Of a stretch of DNA of 12,846 nt, positions 7,401 through 12,533 are shown piece after piece (the stretch's first letter is position 1; the number at the start of each line of letters is the position of its first letter). The translations under genes were made by a program, and so were the position numbers. Under the pieces are notes generated by a model. That model searched no databases, was not told the DNA's origin, and worked only from the letters and a program-made list of their open reading frames with translations. This DNA is from Vermiphilus sp. (GTDB taxonomy: Bacteria > Ratteibacteria > UBA8468 > B48-G9 > JAFGKM01), in the NCBI GenBank assembly GCA_020722825.1, contig DYKC01000023.1:1-12846 (forward strand). Direction: 5' to 3'.

Positions 7401-8924
7401 AAGTTCTTTCGGAATAATGCTTCTTGTTTTCCAGTCAACAGGCGTACCGGGAGGTGCTATTACATATTCATCTTCCTTGTCAGCCGAGAGATATTCAACA
7501 ACATTAGTCACCACTCCATTTTCCACCTTGAAGTAAGGTGTCCTTATAAAACCTAATTCATCAGCCTTTGAGTAAACGGTCAGTGAATTTATTAAGCCTA
7601 TATTTGCACCCTCAGGAGTTTCTATCGGACACAGCCGACCAAAATGAGTATAATGCACATCTCTCACTTCAAACCCGGCTCTTCTCCTTTCTTTTACCAC
7701 CGCAACAACCCTGCGCTTATGCGTTATCTCCGCAAGGGGATTGATTTTATCCAGAAATTGCGATAATTGATTTCTGGCAAAGAAATCGTTGACCACAGTC
7801 ATGAAAACTTTTCCATTAATCAAGTCCTGCGGTTTAGTGCTGAGGACTTTTCGTTTATCAGCCATTGCCATCTTCTCTTTTGCAAATCTTGCAAACCGCA
7901 TAAGGCCTTCATAAACATATTCCTGTATAATTTCGGCTGATACACAAACTCTTTTATTACCGAGATGGTCTATATCCTGGATTTCCCCCTCACCTTTCTC
8001 CAGAAGATTCAACAGATATCTTACAGTCTCAACTATATCTTCCTGTCTCAAATGTCTTTCTTTAAAATCCAATCCTAATTTTTTGTTTATCTGCATTCTT
8101 CCTGCAGCAGAAAGGTCGTAACTCTCTTCAGAAAAAAACAGAGAATTAAAAAGTTTTGTTGCTTCTGTAAGAATTACAGGATACCCTGGTCTCATCTCGG
8201 CATAGATTCTTTTCAATGCCTCTTCACTATCTTTAACATCATCTCTCGCCAGAGTTGTGGCAAGATACGAATCAGATTTCATATCGGAAGGGTTTTTATA
8301 AAATGTACCTATGATGTCTTCTTCTGTGTATCCAAGAGCCTTCAGGAAAGTTGTAACATAAACTTTTCTCCTCCCTAGATAAACAATGAGACAATTATGG
8401 TTATCCACCTGCATTTCTATCCATATACCTCGTGAAGGATATATCTTGGCGGAATAAAGAATCCTCTGTTCTATTACCGCTTCCTCTTTAAAATATACCC
8501 CCGGACATCTTAATAACTGATTAACTATAACCCTTTCTATACCATTTATAATAAAACTGCCGTTGTCTGTCATTAACGGTATACTGCCTATATAAATATC
8601 CTGTTCTTTAATGCCTTTTATCCTGAATTCCCTTGTTTTCTTGTCCCGTTCTTTTATTACAAGCCGAATTTTAATCTGCAATCGCGATTCGTACGTGCTC
8701 TTTTTTTCAATACATTCTTCTATTCTATCTACCGGGTCATCAAGTGTATAGTTAACATATTCCAGTCGCAATATTCCATCTTCGCTCTCAATGGGGAAAA
8801 CCTTATGGAAAAGTTCCTCGAGACCTGACAATTTTCTTTTATCAGGAGAAATATCCTTCTGCAGGAAATTTAGGAAAGGTTTCTTTTGTACCTCAAGCAA
8901 ATCCGGAATTTCTACCATTTTCAT
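1401..8924 (-). CDS. rpoBC: Fused RNA polymerase beta-beta' subunit (RpoB-RpoC), 2507 aa
   Basis: One frame encodes both catalytic subunits of RNA polymerase. Beta spans about 1-1156: LMTDNGSFIINGIERVIV near 120, the rifampicin region about 383-416, an SI2-like insertion about 808-905, and catalytic lysines 935 (GDKMSG) and 943 (GNKG). Beta' spans about 1166-2507: zinc ribbon Cys1218/1220/1233/1236, active-site NADFDGD at 1608-1614 with all three Asp, bridge helix from about 1903, second zinc site Cys1948/2022/2029/2032, and trigger loop from Gln2055 with Gln2063, Arg2067 and His2070. An SI3-like block (about 2075-2253) interrupts the trigger loop, followed by TGGLPRVSELFEAR. The join (residues about 1157-1165) replaces the beta stop and beta' N-terminus; there is no ATG, GTG or TTG until Met1178, inside conserved beta' sequence and without a ribosome-binding site. 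The start has GGGAG eight bases upstream and an in-frame stop eight codons further up. Fused rpoBC is known in Helicobacter and Wolbachia; this looks like a separate event. Confidence 0.97.
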   Translation of the reverse strand: MKMVEIPDLLEVQKKPFLNFLQKDISPDKRKLSGLEELFHKVFPIESEDGILRLEYVNYTLDDPVDRIEECIEKKSTYESRLQIKIRLVIKERDKKTREFRIKGIKEQDIYIGSIPLMTDNGSFIINGIERVIVNQLLRCPGVYFKEEAVIEQRILYSAKIYPSRGIWIEMQVDNHNCLIVYLGRRKVYVTTFLKALGYTEEDIIGTFYKNPSDMKSDSYLATTLARDDVKDSEEALKRIYAEMRPGYPVILTEATKLFNSLFFSEESYDLSAAGRMQINKKLGLDFKERHLRQEDIVETVRYLLNLLEKGEGEIQDIDHLGNKRVCVSAEIIQEYVYEGLMRFARFAKEKMAMADKRKVLSTKPQDLINGKVFMTVVNDFFARNQLSQFLDKINPLAEITHKRRVVAVVKERRRAGFEVRDVHYTHFGRLCPIETPEGANIGLINSLTVYSKADELGFIRTPYFKVENGVVTNVVEYLSADKEDEYVIAPPGTPVDWKTRSIIPKELTVRTKGGNFGDVAREKIDYIGISPVQIVGISASLIPFLEHDDSNRALMGSNMQRQAVPLVKSEVPLVKTGMERYVIRDSGVVVKAKNDGIVSYVDGEKIIVKRDKKGIFPWEGEDIYCLKNFVRTNQDTCFHQRPIVSMGERILKGQIISDGPAVSRSGELSLGRNLLVAFMPWHGYNYEDAILLSERLVKEDFFTSIHIKEFEVQVRETELGPEEITSDLPDTPEERRKNLDKEGIVIIGSEVEPDDILVGKVTPRGESELTPEEKLLRVIFGEKAKDVQNTSLKVPPGTKGTVINVRKYTRRENMSEDEINKDLKELRARYLAKGKAIKKVITEELKKFSSAHNIKYKILPNPEGWKKFLNKISEKYRPDVQKIITLGESELERHNKELHNKVLKIKKGPELDPDVICKIVVEVAVKKKVEVGDKMSGRHGNKGVVSKIVPEEDMPFLKDGTPVDIVLNPLGVPSRMNIGQVLETHLGMALKALGYTIETPIFDSVKEWEIKQLLRKAGFSEDGKAILYDGQTGEPFAQPVTVGYMYMMKLKHLADEKIHARSTGSYSVITQQPLGGRAQFGGQRLGEMEVWALEGYGAAHTLKEMLTVKSDDTEGRKAMYESIAKGIDYRGDNTPESFNVLRKELQGLGLDLRVETRKENGKNIEVANIKIASPTIMRQWSHGEVKKAETLNYRTFKPERDGLFCERIFGPIKNYECSCGKYKKIRYKGIICDRCGVEVTTSRVRRERMGHIELATPVSYVWLFKSTSNWMGLLLDMSQLELEMVLYYERYIVIDAGTTPLKEKTLMSESDYHENLEKYGNKFRAGIGAEAIQELLKKVDLQRVEESIKQQLKSEKKKAYGTRRMLIKKLRMVQGLLKTQVQPEYLVTNIIPVIPPDLRPLLPLDGGRFVASDLNDLYQRVINRNNRLKKLIQLQAPDIIVRNEKRMLQESVDALMDNGKHGNPILGKGRRPLKSLADALRGKQGRFRQNLLGKRVDYSGRAVIVVGPELKLHECGIPKEMALELFGPFVLRELRKREYFHTLGSAKKAIRENRPEVWEVLERVIKNHPVLLNRQPTLHRLSIQAFEPRLIEGNVLKIHPLVCPAFNADFDGDTMSIHLPLTPEACLEAEMLIKSTTHILSPANGKPIISPTRDIVMGCAYLTFQSEEEEYPVLLSGFNEVIYLYNLNEIELHRPLKVRNERGEILTTTAGRIIFNEIIPDKIPFKNEMFHSQNLEKLIAEIFKKCGYEATIKFIDEVKNLGFYFLTIGGITIGIDDLKVPSERNRIIEEANVETEKIQKNYRMGIISDGERYSKLVDIWTFATNEIGREVMNTLRQDISIKPFKINSLYLMVDSGARGNKSQANQLMGIRGLMIRPKKVTGEIGEIIETPVKKNFKEGLSLLEYFISIHGGRKGLVDTALKTSDAGYLSRKLVDVAHSVIVSEEDCGTLEGILVSPLTVGDEEVLSLKDRIVGRVALDNVVDIVTDSIVVRAGDIIDEDKAQRILDAGINKLRIRSVLTCKAEKGVCAKCYGWDVSRRKIVNVGEAVGVIAAQSIGEPGTQLTLRTFHTGGAASRGGGASSYKAQKDCIVRYLENLKTVKNRKGRNVVVQREGRIGLYDERDREIDTYTLRVGSEILIKDGQKVSAGETIATWDPYSIPIIADCEGTVSYKDIEIGKTVKEEIDTVTGIRRKVIIRQKEEMDPQILITDDKKHILGVYHIPEDAHIVVEERDSVSPGDILAKIFKAERRVQDITGGLPRVSELFEARTPKNPAILSEIEGIVEVISATKGTRKVVVTNEETKTVKEYEISAGKHLLVSTGDRVRAGERITDGHVVLKDILKIEGEKKVQEYMLNEIQSVYRVEGVTINDKHIEIIVRQMLSKVRVENPGDTYLLEGEEIDRVKIQKINDELPRNKKPATFRPQVLGITRVALNSESFISAASFQETTKVLTSAALLGAEDYLTGLKENVILGRLIPAGTGIFREVSDVRISEEIEQGLEKETVKK

Positions 8925-8991
8925 TTTAAAATCTCCCGGGTATTTATACTATTACCTTCTGAAAAACATCTCTGACACGATTTGAATTTTT

Positions 8992-9396
8992 TCACCTAAT
9001 TTCAACTTCAGCACCTATGGCAACCATTTTATTTTTGACATCTTCGGCTTCTTCCCTGGTTACCTTTTCCTTAATTGGTTTTGGCAAAGATTCTATAAGC
9101 TCTTTTGCTTCTTTCAATCCAAGACTTGTCATCGCCCTTACTTCCTTTATAGCCTGAATCTTATTGGCACCATAGTTTTTCAAAATTACATCAAAAGTTG
9201 TTTTTTCTTCCTTTTTCTGCTCTTCGCCACCGGATCCCTGGGTCACTCCTGCACCAATAACTCCTACAGGTGCCATCATTCCCTGTACTCCAAATTTTTC
9301 TTCCAGTTTTTTAGCCAGTTCTGATAATTCAAGCGCAGAAAGTTTTTCAATCTTTTCTATAATACCATCCAATACGTTTTTATCCTCATTTACCAT
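8992..9396 (-). CDS. rplL: 50S ribosomal protein bL12 (L7/L12)
   Basis: bL12 forms the multi-copy flexible stalk of the 50S subunit and recruits translation GTPases such as EF-Tu and EF-G. The 134-residue protein has the N-terminal dimerisation helices (IEKIEKLSALELSELAKKLEEKF, shown here by its ends IEKIEKLS and KKLEEKF). A Gly/Ala/Val-rich hinge follows at about 40-60, then the globular domain beginning EKTTFDVILKNYGANKIQ and containing KEVRAMTSLGLKEAKELIE, the GTPase-contact surface. The hinge is somewhat longer and more Gly-rich than in E. coli (family usual about 120-130). It is separated from rplJ by a 154-nt gap filled by foldback repeat B, whose edge abuts its AAAGGAG ribosome-binding site. 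Only 67 nt separate it from rpoBC, far less than the roughly 320 nt with attenuator in E. coli. Confidence 0.97.
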   Translation of the reverse strand: MVNEDKNVLDGIIEKIEKLSALELSELAKKLEEKFGVQGMMAPVGVIGAGVTQGSGGEEQKKEEKTTFDVILKNYGANKIQAIKEVRAMTSLGLKEAKELIESLPKPIKEKVTREEAEDVKNKMVAIGAEVEIR

Positions 9397-9410
9397 TTAT
9401 CTCTCCTTTA

Positions 9411-9543
9411 CCCCTGACTCCTTAAAAGACTGGATTAGCGATTCGGGTTTAGGGATTCGGAAAAACTTTTCCCTTCTTTTGTCTTCCCCGAACCTCTAAT
9501 CCCGAGTTCCAAACCCCCGTCTTTACATGCAAGGGGTTTTGAT
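9411..9543. repeat. Foldback intergenic repeat, copy B (rplJ-rplL gap)
   Basis: This is the second copy of the element at 1271-1400, in the same orientation relative to the operon. From TTAAAAGAC (9422-9430) to CCCCCGTCTTTA it aligns with copy A with only scattered substitutions and one or two short indels. Identity reaches leftward through the ribosome-binding site of the next gene (CTCCTTTACCCCT on the plus strand in both copies). The palindromic arms are conserved, while the loop (around 9463-9480) and the extreme right tip differ more. The gap holds nothing else that I can see. Confidence 0.85.
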
Positions 9544-9550
9544 TTACCCT

Positions 9551-10078
9551 TCACCTTTTGGTTTCTGCTATCTGTTTAAAATCCTGAATTAATCTTGTTA
9601 CAGGATATTTTAAAGCGTTTACCATCTTTAAAACTGGCATCTTCAAACTCCATACAATTTTTGCTTCAATTTCTTTCCTGCCAGGTAGGTTCCCTATAAT
9701 TTCAAGTTCTTCTGAGGAAAAAAGTCTGCCACCTATAAGACCTGCTTTAATATCAATCTTTCCTGATTTTTTCTTGAAATCAAAAAGTTTTTTAACAACG
9801 CCTATTTCGTCTATTTCCTTACTCCACACAGTGAATGTAGGTCCTCTAATTCCATCGCACATTTCATAATAATCTGTATTTTTATATGCCTTTTCAAGCA
9901 GGGTGTTTTTGATAACCATCATCCTGCAACCTGATTCTTTCAGATCTGTTCTCAACTGTTGCATTTCTGGAACAGAAAGCCCTGAAAAATTTACTAGGAT
10001 ATTTATGTTGTGCGTTTTTATTTCATCTGTAAAAATCTTTACAAATTCTTTCTTCTTTTCCTTGGTGAAATTTTTCAT
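9551..10078 (-). CDS. rplJ: 50S ribosomal protein uL10
   Basis: uL10 anchors the bL12 dimers to the 50S stalk base beside uL11. The 175-residue product is slightly longer than the E. coli protein (165). It shows the family N-terminal domain: KEFVKIFTDEI, the strand NILVNFSGLSVPEMQQLR, and SGCRMMVIKNTLLEKAYKNT. The GLIGGRLFSSEELEIIGNLP segment follows, and the C-terminal helix that binds bL12 (about 135-170) ends IQDFKQIAETKR. GGAG lies eight bases before the ATG. Only 20 bases separate it from rplA, so the long 5' leader that mediates uL10 autoregulation in many bacteria has no space here unless it lies inside rplA. Confidence 0.97.
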   Translation of the reverse strand: MKNFTKEKKKEFVKIFTDEIKTHNINILVNFSGLSVPEMQQLRTDLKESGCRMMVIKNTLLEKAYKNTDYYEMCDGIRGPTFTVWSKEIDEIGVVKKLFDFKKKSGKIDIKAGLIGGRLFSSEELEIIGNLPGRKEIEAKIVWSLKMPVLKMVNALKYPVTRLIQDFKQIAETKR

Positions 10079-10098
10079 CGGTTTAGCTCCATCTTGTT

Positions 10099-10815
10099 TC
10101 AGGTAACTGCACCCTCCCTAAATATCTTGTTGCAGTCAAGTTTTACAGAAGGTGACATCGTTAACGATAAGGCTGCAGAGCGAATGTAATTACCCTTTAC
10201 AGAAGAAGGTCTTACAGCGATTACAGCACTTAAAATGGCTTTTATATTTTCAATTAGTTTTTCCCGGTCAAAAGAAATTTTTCCCGCAGGGACATGCAAA
10301 TTGCCATCCTTATCCATCTTGAAATCTATACGTCCTTTTTTAAGTTCAGAAATGATATTTGCTAAATCTCTTGTAACCGTACCAGTTTTGGGATTTGGCA
10401 TAAGTCCACGGGGACCCAACACCCTACCAAGAGGCGAAACTATCTTCATCATATCCGGAGTTGCCACCACGCTGTCAAAATCAAGGAAACCATTTTTTAC
10501 CTTTTCCGCAAGTTCCTGTCCTCCGACATAATCGGCTCCTGCTTGCTTTGCTTTCTCAACATCTTCACCTGACGCAAAAACAAGAACCCTTACAGGCTTA
10601 CCCACACCGCTTGGAAGAACTACAGAATTTCTCACAGGTTGCTGCAACTTTTTCAGGTCAATACCAAGGTGTATTGACAGTTCAACTGTTTCATCAAATT
10701 TCCTTTTATGAAAAGTCTTCAATCTGTCAACTGCCTTCTCAATACTGTGTAGATTGTTTTTTTCTTCACCCATTTCCTCAAGCAGTAGCTTGTACCTCTT
10801 GCCAGCCTTTTTCAC
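10099..10815 (-). CDS. rplA: 50S ribosomal protein uL1 (GTG start)
   Basis: uL1 forms the mobile L1 stalk that helps release E-site tRNA, and in many bacteria it represses its own operon. I place the start at GTG 10815-10813, giving 238 residues (E. coli 234), beginning VKKAGKRYKLLLEE and preceded by AAGGGAG at the right spacing. The longer frame from ATG 10878 would overlap rplK by 44 bases and add 21 residues not typical of the family. Family landmarks are FDETVELSIHLGID, VVLPSGVGKPVRVLVFA, GADYVGG, the signature MMKIVSPLGRVLGPRGLMPN and GRIDFKMDKDGNLHVPAGK. It follows rplK by 19 bases and precedes rplJ by 20. Confidence 0.96.
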   Translation of the reverse strand: MKKAGKRYKLLLEEMGEEKNNLHSIEKAVDRLKTFHKRKFDETVELSIHLGIDLKKLQQPVRNSVVLPSGVGKPVRVLVFASGEDVEKAKQAGADYVGGQELAEKVKNGFLDFDSVVATPDMMKIVSPLGRVLGPRGLMPNPKTGTVTRDLANIISELKKGRIDFKMDKDGNLHVPAGKISFDREKLIENIKAILSAVIAVRPSSVKGNYIRSAALSLTMSPSVKLDCNKIFREGAVT

Positions 10816-10823
10816 TTTCCTGT

Positions 10824-10830
10824 CTCCCTT
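10824..10830 (-). promoter_or_regulatory. Shine-Dalgarno that fixes the rplA GTG start
   Basis: The mRNA reads AAGGGAG, eight bases before GTG. It lies just after the rplK stop codon, and no comparable site precedes the upstream ATG, which would sit inside rplK. Confidence 0.8.
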
Positions 10831-10834
10831 AGTC

Positions 10835-11263
10835 TTAATCAACAACTTCAACTCCCATACTTCTTGCAGTACCTTCAATAACTTTTATTATCTGGTTTAT
10901 ATCTTTTGTATTCATATCAGGCATTTTAATCTTGGCAATCTCTTCAATCTGTTTTCTTGTGATACTGCCAACTTTTTCTCTGTTTGGCACACTGGAACCT
11001 TTCACTATGTGTATGGATTTTTTTATTAATTCGGAGGTAAGAGGAGTCTTCACAATATATTTGAAAGTTCTATCCTCATAGACCGTAAGAATAACCGGAA
11101 TAGTAGAACCTTCTTTACCTTTGGTTTCTGCATTGAAAGATTTGCAGAAATCCATTATATTAACTCCATGCTGACCCAGTGTAGGACCGACAGGCGGTGC
11201 TGGAGTCGCCTGTCCGGCAGGAATCTGCAACTTTATAACCGCTTTAACCTTTTTCTCAGCCAT
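10835..11263 (-). CDS. rplK: 50S ribosomal protein uL11
   Basis: uL11 lies at the GTPase-associated centre of the 50S subunit, bound to 23S rRNA helices 43-44, and is needed for the RelA-dependent stringent response. The 142-residue product has the usual length. It starts MAEKKVKAVIKLQIPAGQ and has the proline-rich thiostrepton-contact segment ATPAPPVGPTLGQHGVNI at about 19-36, then FCKSFNAET. The C-terminal RNA-binding domain includes GSITRKQIEEIAKIKMPDMN and ends EGTARSMGVEV. The ribosome-binding site AAAGGAG shares its flank (GGGTAAAGGAG) with rplL and rpsL. Upstream is a 205-nt leader with potential alternative hairpins. The identification is secure. Confidence 0.98.
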   Translation of the reverse strand: MAEKKVKAVIKLQIPAGQATPAPPVGPTLGQHGVNIMDFCKSFNAETKGKEGSTIPVILTVYEDRTFKYIVKTPLTSELIKKSIHIVKGSSVPNREKVGSITRKQIEEIAKIKMPDMNTKDINQIIKVIEGTARSMGVEVVD

Positions 11264-11468
11264 ATCAATAACTCCTTTACCCTACGCGCTTGAAAAGCGT
11301 TATATGGGAACTTACGTTGCCAGCATACGTTGATACAGTAGATATACAATTCTATATCTATACCGTAGGCAAATCCTGCCTATCTCAGGAACGAAATTCA
11401 TATATATCTATTGTATATCTCTTCGCCTCTACACTCCAATTGTGAGGAGCTTGATTTATCTCTTTCTT
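11264..11468 (-). promoter_or_regulatory. Structured leader between nusG and rplK, possible internal promoter or attenuator
   Basis: This gap has no ORF. In RNA order AGATATACAAT (11420-11410) comes first, then TAGATATA (11360-11353), then ATTGTATATCT (11350-11340). The third segment can pair with the first (11 bp, perfect) or with the second (8 bp, perfect, 6-nt loop), but not both. Between them lies a small hairpin (TAGGCA against TGCCTA, around 11366-11382). Near the ribosome-binding site CGCTT-TTC-AAGCG forms another. A weak promoter reading is TTGGAG, 16 nt, TATACA near the upstream end. The edges (CTCCTTTACCC at left, GAGCTTGATTTA at right) resemble those of repeats A and B. In E. coli this is where uL1 regulates rplKA; I cannot recognise a uL1 site here. 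Confidence 0.4.
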
Positions 11469-11999
11469 TTATATTTTCTCAACCTGCCAGGAATTCAATT
11501 CTACAGGAGTCGCTCTTCCAAATATAGAAACACTTACCTTGAGTCTTTCTCTATCTTGCTGTACCTCTTCCACCACTCCCGAAAAGTGCACAAAAGGACC
11601 ATCGGTAATCTCAACCTTATCACCAACGTTGAATTTAACCTTGGGTGTAGGTTTACTTTTTCTTTCTTCCACCTCCCTCAATATTCTCTCTGTCTCTTCC
11701 TCAGACAAAGGGACAGGATTCTTCCCTGCACCAAGAAAACCGAGAACCCCTGTAGTTTTTCTTATCATATGCCATACAATCTCGTTGTTACCTTCATCAT
11801 CTATTTCAACCAGTATATATCCCGGCCAGAACCTTCTGCTCTTTATCTTTTTTTCTCCCTGCACTATTTCAGAAACCTCTTCCTTAGGTATAACTACCTG
11901 TTTAATCATATTTTTAACGTCTTCTTCCTGATTAAGCAACATCTCCTTTATCTTATTTTCCTGTCCGGTTCTGACGTGCAAAATGTACCATTTGCTCAT
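11469..11999 (-). CDS. nusG: Transcription elongation/termination factor NusG
   Basis: NusG binds RNA polymerase across the beta' clamp and beta lobe, and links it through its KOW domain to Rho or the ribosome (uS10). The 176-residue protein has the normal two-domain layout: an NGN domain (about 1-115) starting SKWYILHVRTGQENKI with RRFWPGYILVEI and GVLGFLGAGKNPVPLSEEE, and a KOW domain (about 122-176) with KFNVGDKVEITDGPFVHFSG, then LKVSVSIFGRATPVELNSWQ. It starts three bases after the secE stop with GAGG in the secE 3' end, so the two are probably coupled. Nothing about it is unusual except its partner, a fused beta-beta' polymerase. Confidence 0.98.
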   Translation of the reverse strand: MSKWYILHVRTGQENKIKEMLLNQEEDVKNMIKQVVIPKEEVSEIVQGEKKIKSRRFWPGYILVEIDDEGNNEIVWHMIRKTTGVLGFLGAGKNPVPLSEEETERILREVEERKSKPTPKVKFNVGDKVEITDGPFVHFSGVVEEVQQDRERLKVSVSIFGRATPVELNSWQVEKI

Positions 12000-12002
12000 T
12001 GT

Positions 12003-12188
12003 TTACCTCAAAAATATCCTTATGCTTCTTGAAAATATGATATCAATTATTCCTATGTAAAGTCCAAATAATATCATAAAGAGAACAATAACGCCCGTTG
12101 TTATTTTAAGAACCCGTTTTTCAGGCCATGAAACTTTTTCCAGTTCTGCTCTAACCTCCTGAATAAAATTAAGTATTTTCTTTTTCAT
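12003..12188 (-). CDS. secE: Preprotein translocase subunit SecE
   Basis: SecE clamps SecY in the inner-membrane SecYEG channel. The 61-residue protein is the short, single-span type. An amphipathic cytoplasmic helix carries the hallmark EVRAELEKVSWPEKR (about 11-25), and one membrane segment lies at about 30-52 (TTGVIVLFMILFGLYIGIID). A basic tail follows. It sits between tRNA-Trp and nusG, the most common place for secE in bacteria. The start has a GGAG/GGGG-rich stretch upstream, overlapping the edge of a small repeat-like stem. Confidence 0.97.
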   Translation of the reverse strand: MKKKILNFIQEVRAELEKVSWPEKRVLKITTGVIVLFMILFGLYIGIIDIIFSRSIRIFLR

Positions 12189-12190
12189 TT

Positions 12191-12232
12191 ACCCCGCACT
12201 CCTCAGTTTATCTCTTCCACTGTGAGGGGTTC
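12191..12232. repeat. Short stem resembling the edges of repeats A and B, before secE
   Basis: TACCCCGCAC next to the secE start and GTGAGGGG about 25 bases away can form an 8-bp stem with one mismatch. The edges TTTACCCC and GAGGGGTT match those of the longer elements at 1271-1400 and 9411-9543, without their central part. It may be a short relative or an internally deleted copy. The similarity is limited to the edges. Confidence 0.35.
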
Positions 12233-12252
12233 CTCATTTTGTTTTTCTGCTC

Positions 12253-12301
12253 TTCCAACCCACGTCATTCTATACCTGCTACGCAGGCCTGGGAGGATTC
12301 G
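12253..12301. repeat. 49-bp direct repeat, extra copy of tRNA-Trp 3' end and flank
   Basis: These 49 bases are identical to 12421-12469, which span the last 18 bases of tRNA-Trp (from the T-loop on) plus 31 bases beyond it. Identity ends abruptly inside the T-loop, after GGATTCG. The repeat contains the palindrome CCTGC-TAC-GCAGG. This copy has no tRNA body attached. The layout resembles an attachment-site duplication at a tRNA 3' end. Confidence 0.9.
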
Positions 12302-12390
12302 GCTCCTTCGCACGCTGTGCTTCGGTAGGCCACCCGCCTATCAGTTGCTCTTTCTCATCGCAACTGATAAACAGGCTCCCTTCGAATCCT
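12294..12390. repeat. Nested inverted repeats in the tRNA-Trp/secE spacer
   Basis: The outer arms AGGATTCG (12294-12301) and CGAATCCT (12383-12390) are perfect complements. The inner arms TATCAGTTGC (12339-12348) and GCAACTGATA (12360-12369) are perfect, with an 11-nt loop. Another small stem, GCAC-GCT-GTGC, lies between. The patch is visibly richer in G and C than the neighbouring genes. No convincing protein-coding frame is present. It looks like a MITE-like or REP-like palindromic unit. Confidence 0.65.
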
Positions 12391-12420
12391 GGTTAATCTG
12401 TTGAGTTATACTATCCAGTA

Positions 12421-12469
12421 TTCCAACCCACGTCATTCTATACCTGCTACGCAGGCCTGGGAGGATTCG
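12421..12469. repeat. 49-bp direct repeat, copy overlapping tRNA-Trp
   Basis: This is the partner of 12253-12301, 168 bases away start to start. It overlaps the tRNA-Trp 3' end (12452-12469) and continues 31 bases past the gene. The 119 bases between the two copies hold most of the nested palindromes. Confidence 0.9.
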
Positions 12470-12525
12470 AACCTCCAGCCCACGAATTTGGAGTCCGTTG
12501 CTCTGCCAGTTAGAGCTACAGGCCT
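12452..12525 (-). tRNA. tRNA-Trp (anticodon CCA)
   Basis: The minus strand folds as a complete cloverleaf. The acceptor stem is AGGCCTG with CAGGCCT (7 bp), the D stem GCTC/GAGC, and the anticodon stem ACGGA/TTCGT around CTCCAAA with anticodon CCA. The variable loop is GGGCT and the T stem GGAGG/CCTCC around TTCGAAT. The discriminator base is G, as expected for bacterial tRNA-Trp. The 3' CCA is not encoded (CGT follows), so it must be added after transcription. Position between rpmG and secE is the standard bacterial location. The sequence just after the gene can form CCTGC-GTA-GCAGG, which would compete with the 3' strand of the acceptor stem before processing. Confidence 0.97.
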
Positions 12526-12533
12526 ATATGACC

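Noticed and set aside
8925..8991. Attenuator or promoter between rplL and rpoBC
   Set aside because: The gap is only 67 nt; I found no stable hairpin with a T-run and no convincing promoter boxes.
10816..10878. Longer uL1 starting at the upstream ATG
   Set aside because: It would overlap rplK by 44 bases, adds residues not typical of uL1 and lacks a ribosome-binding site; GTG at 10815 has a good one.
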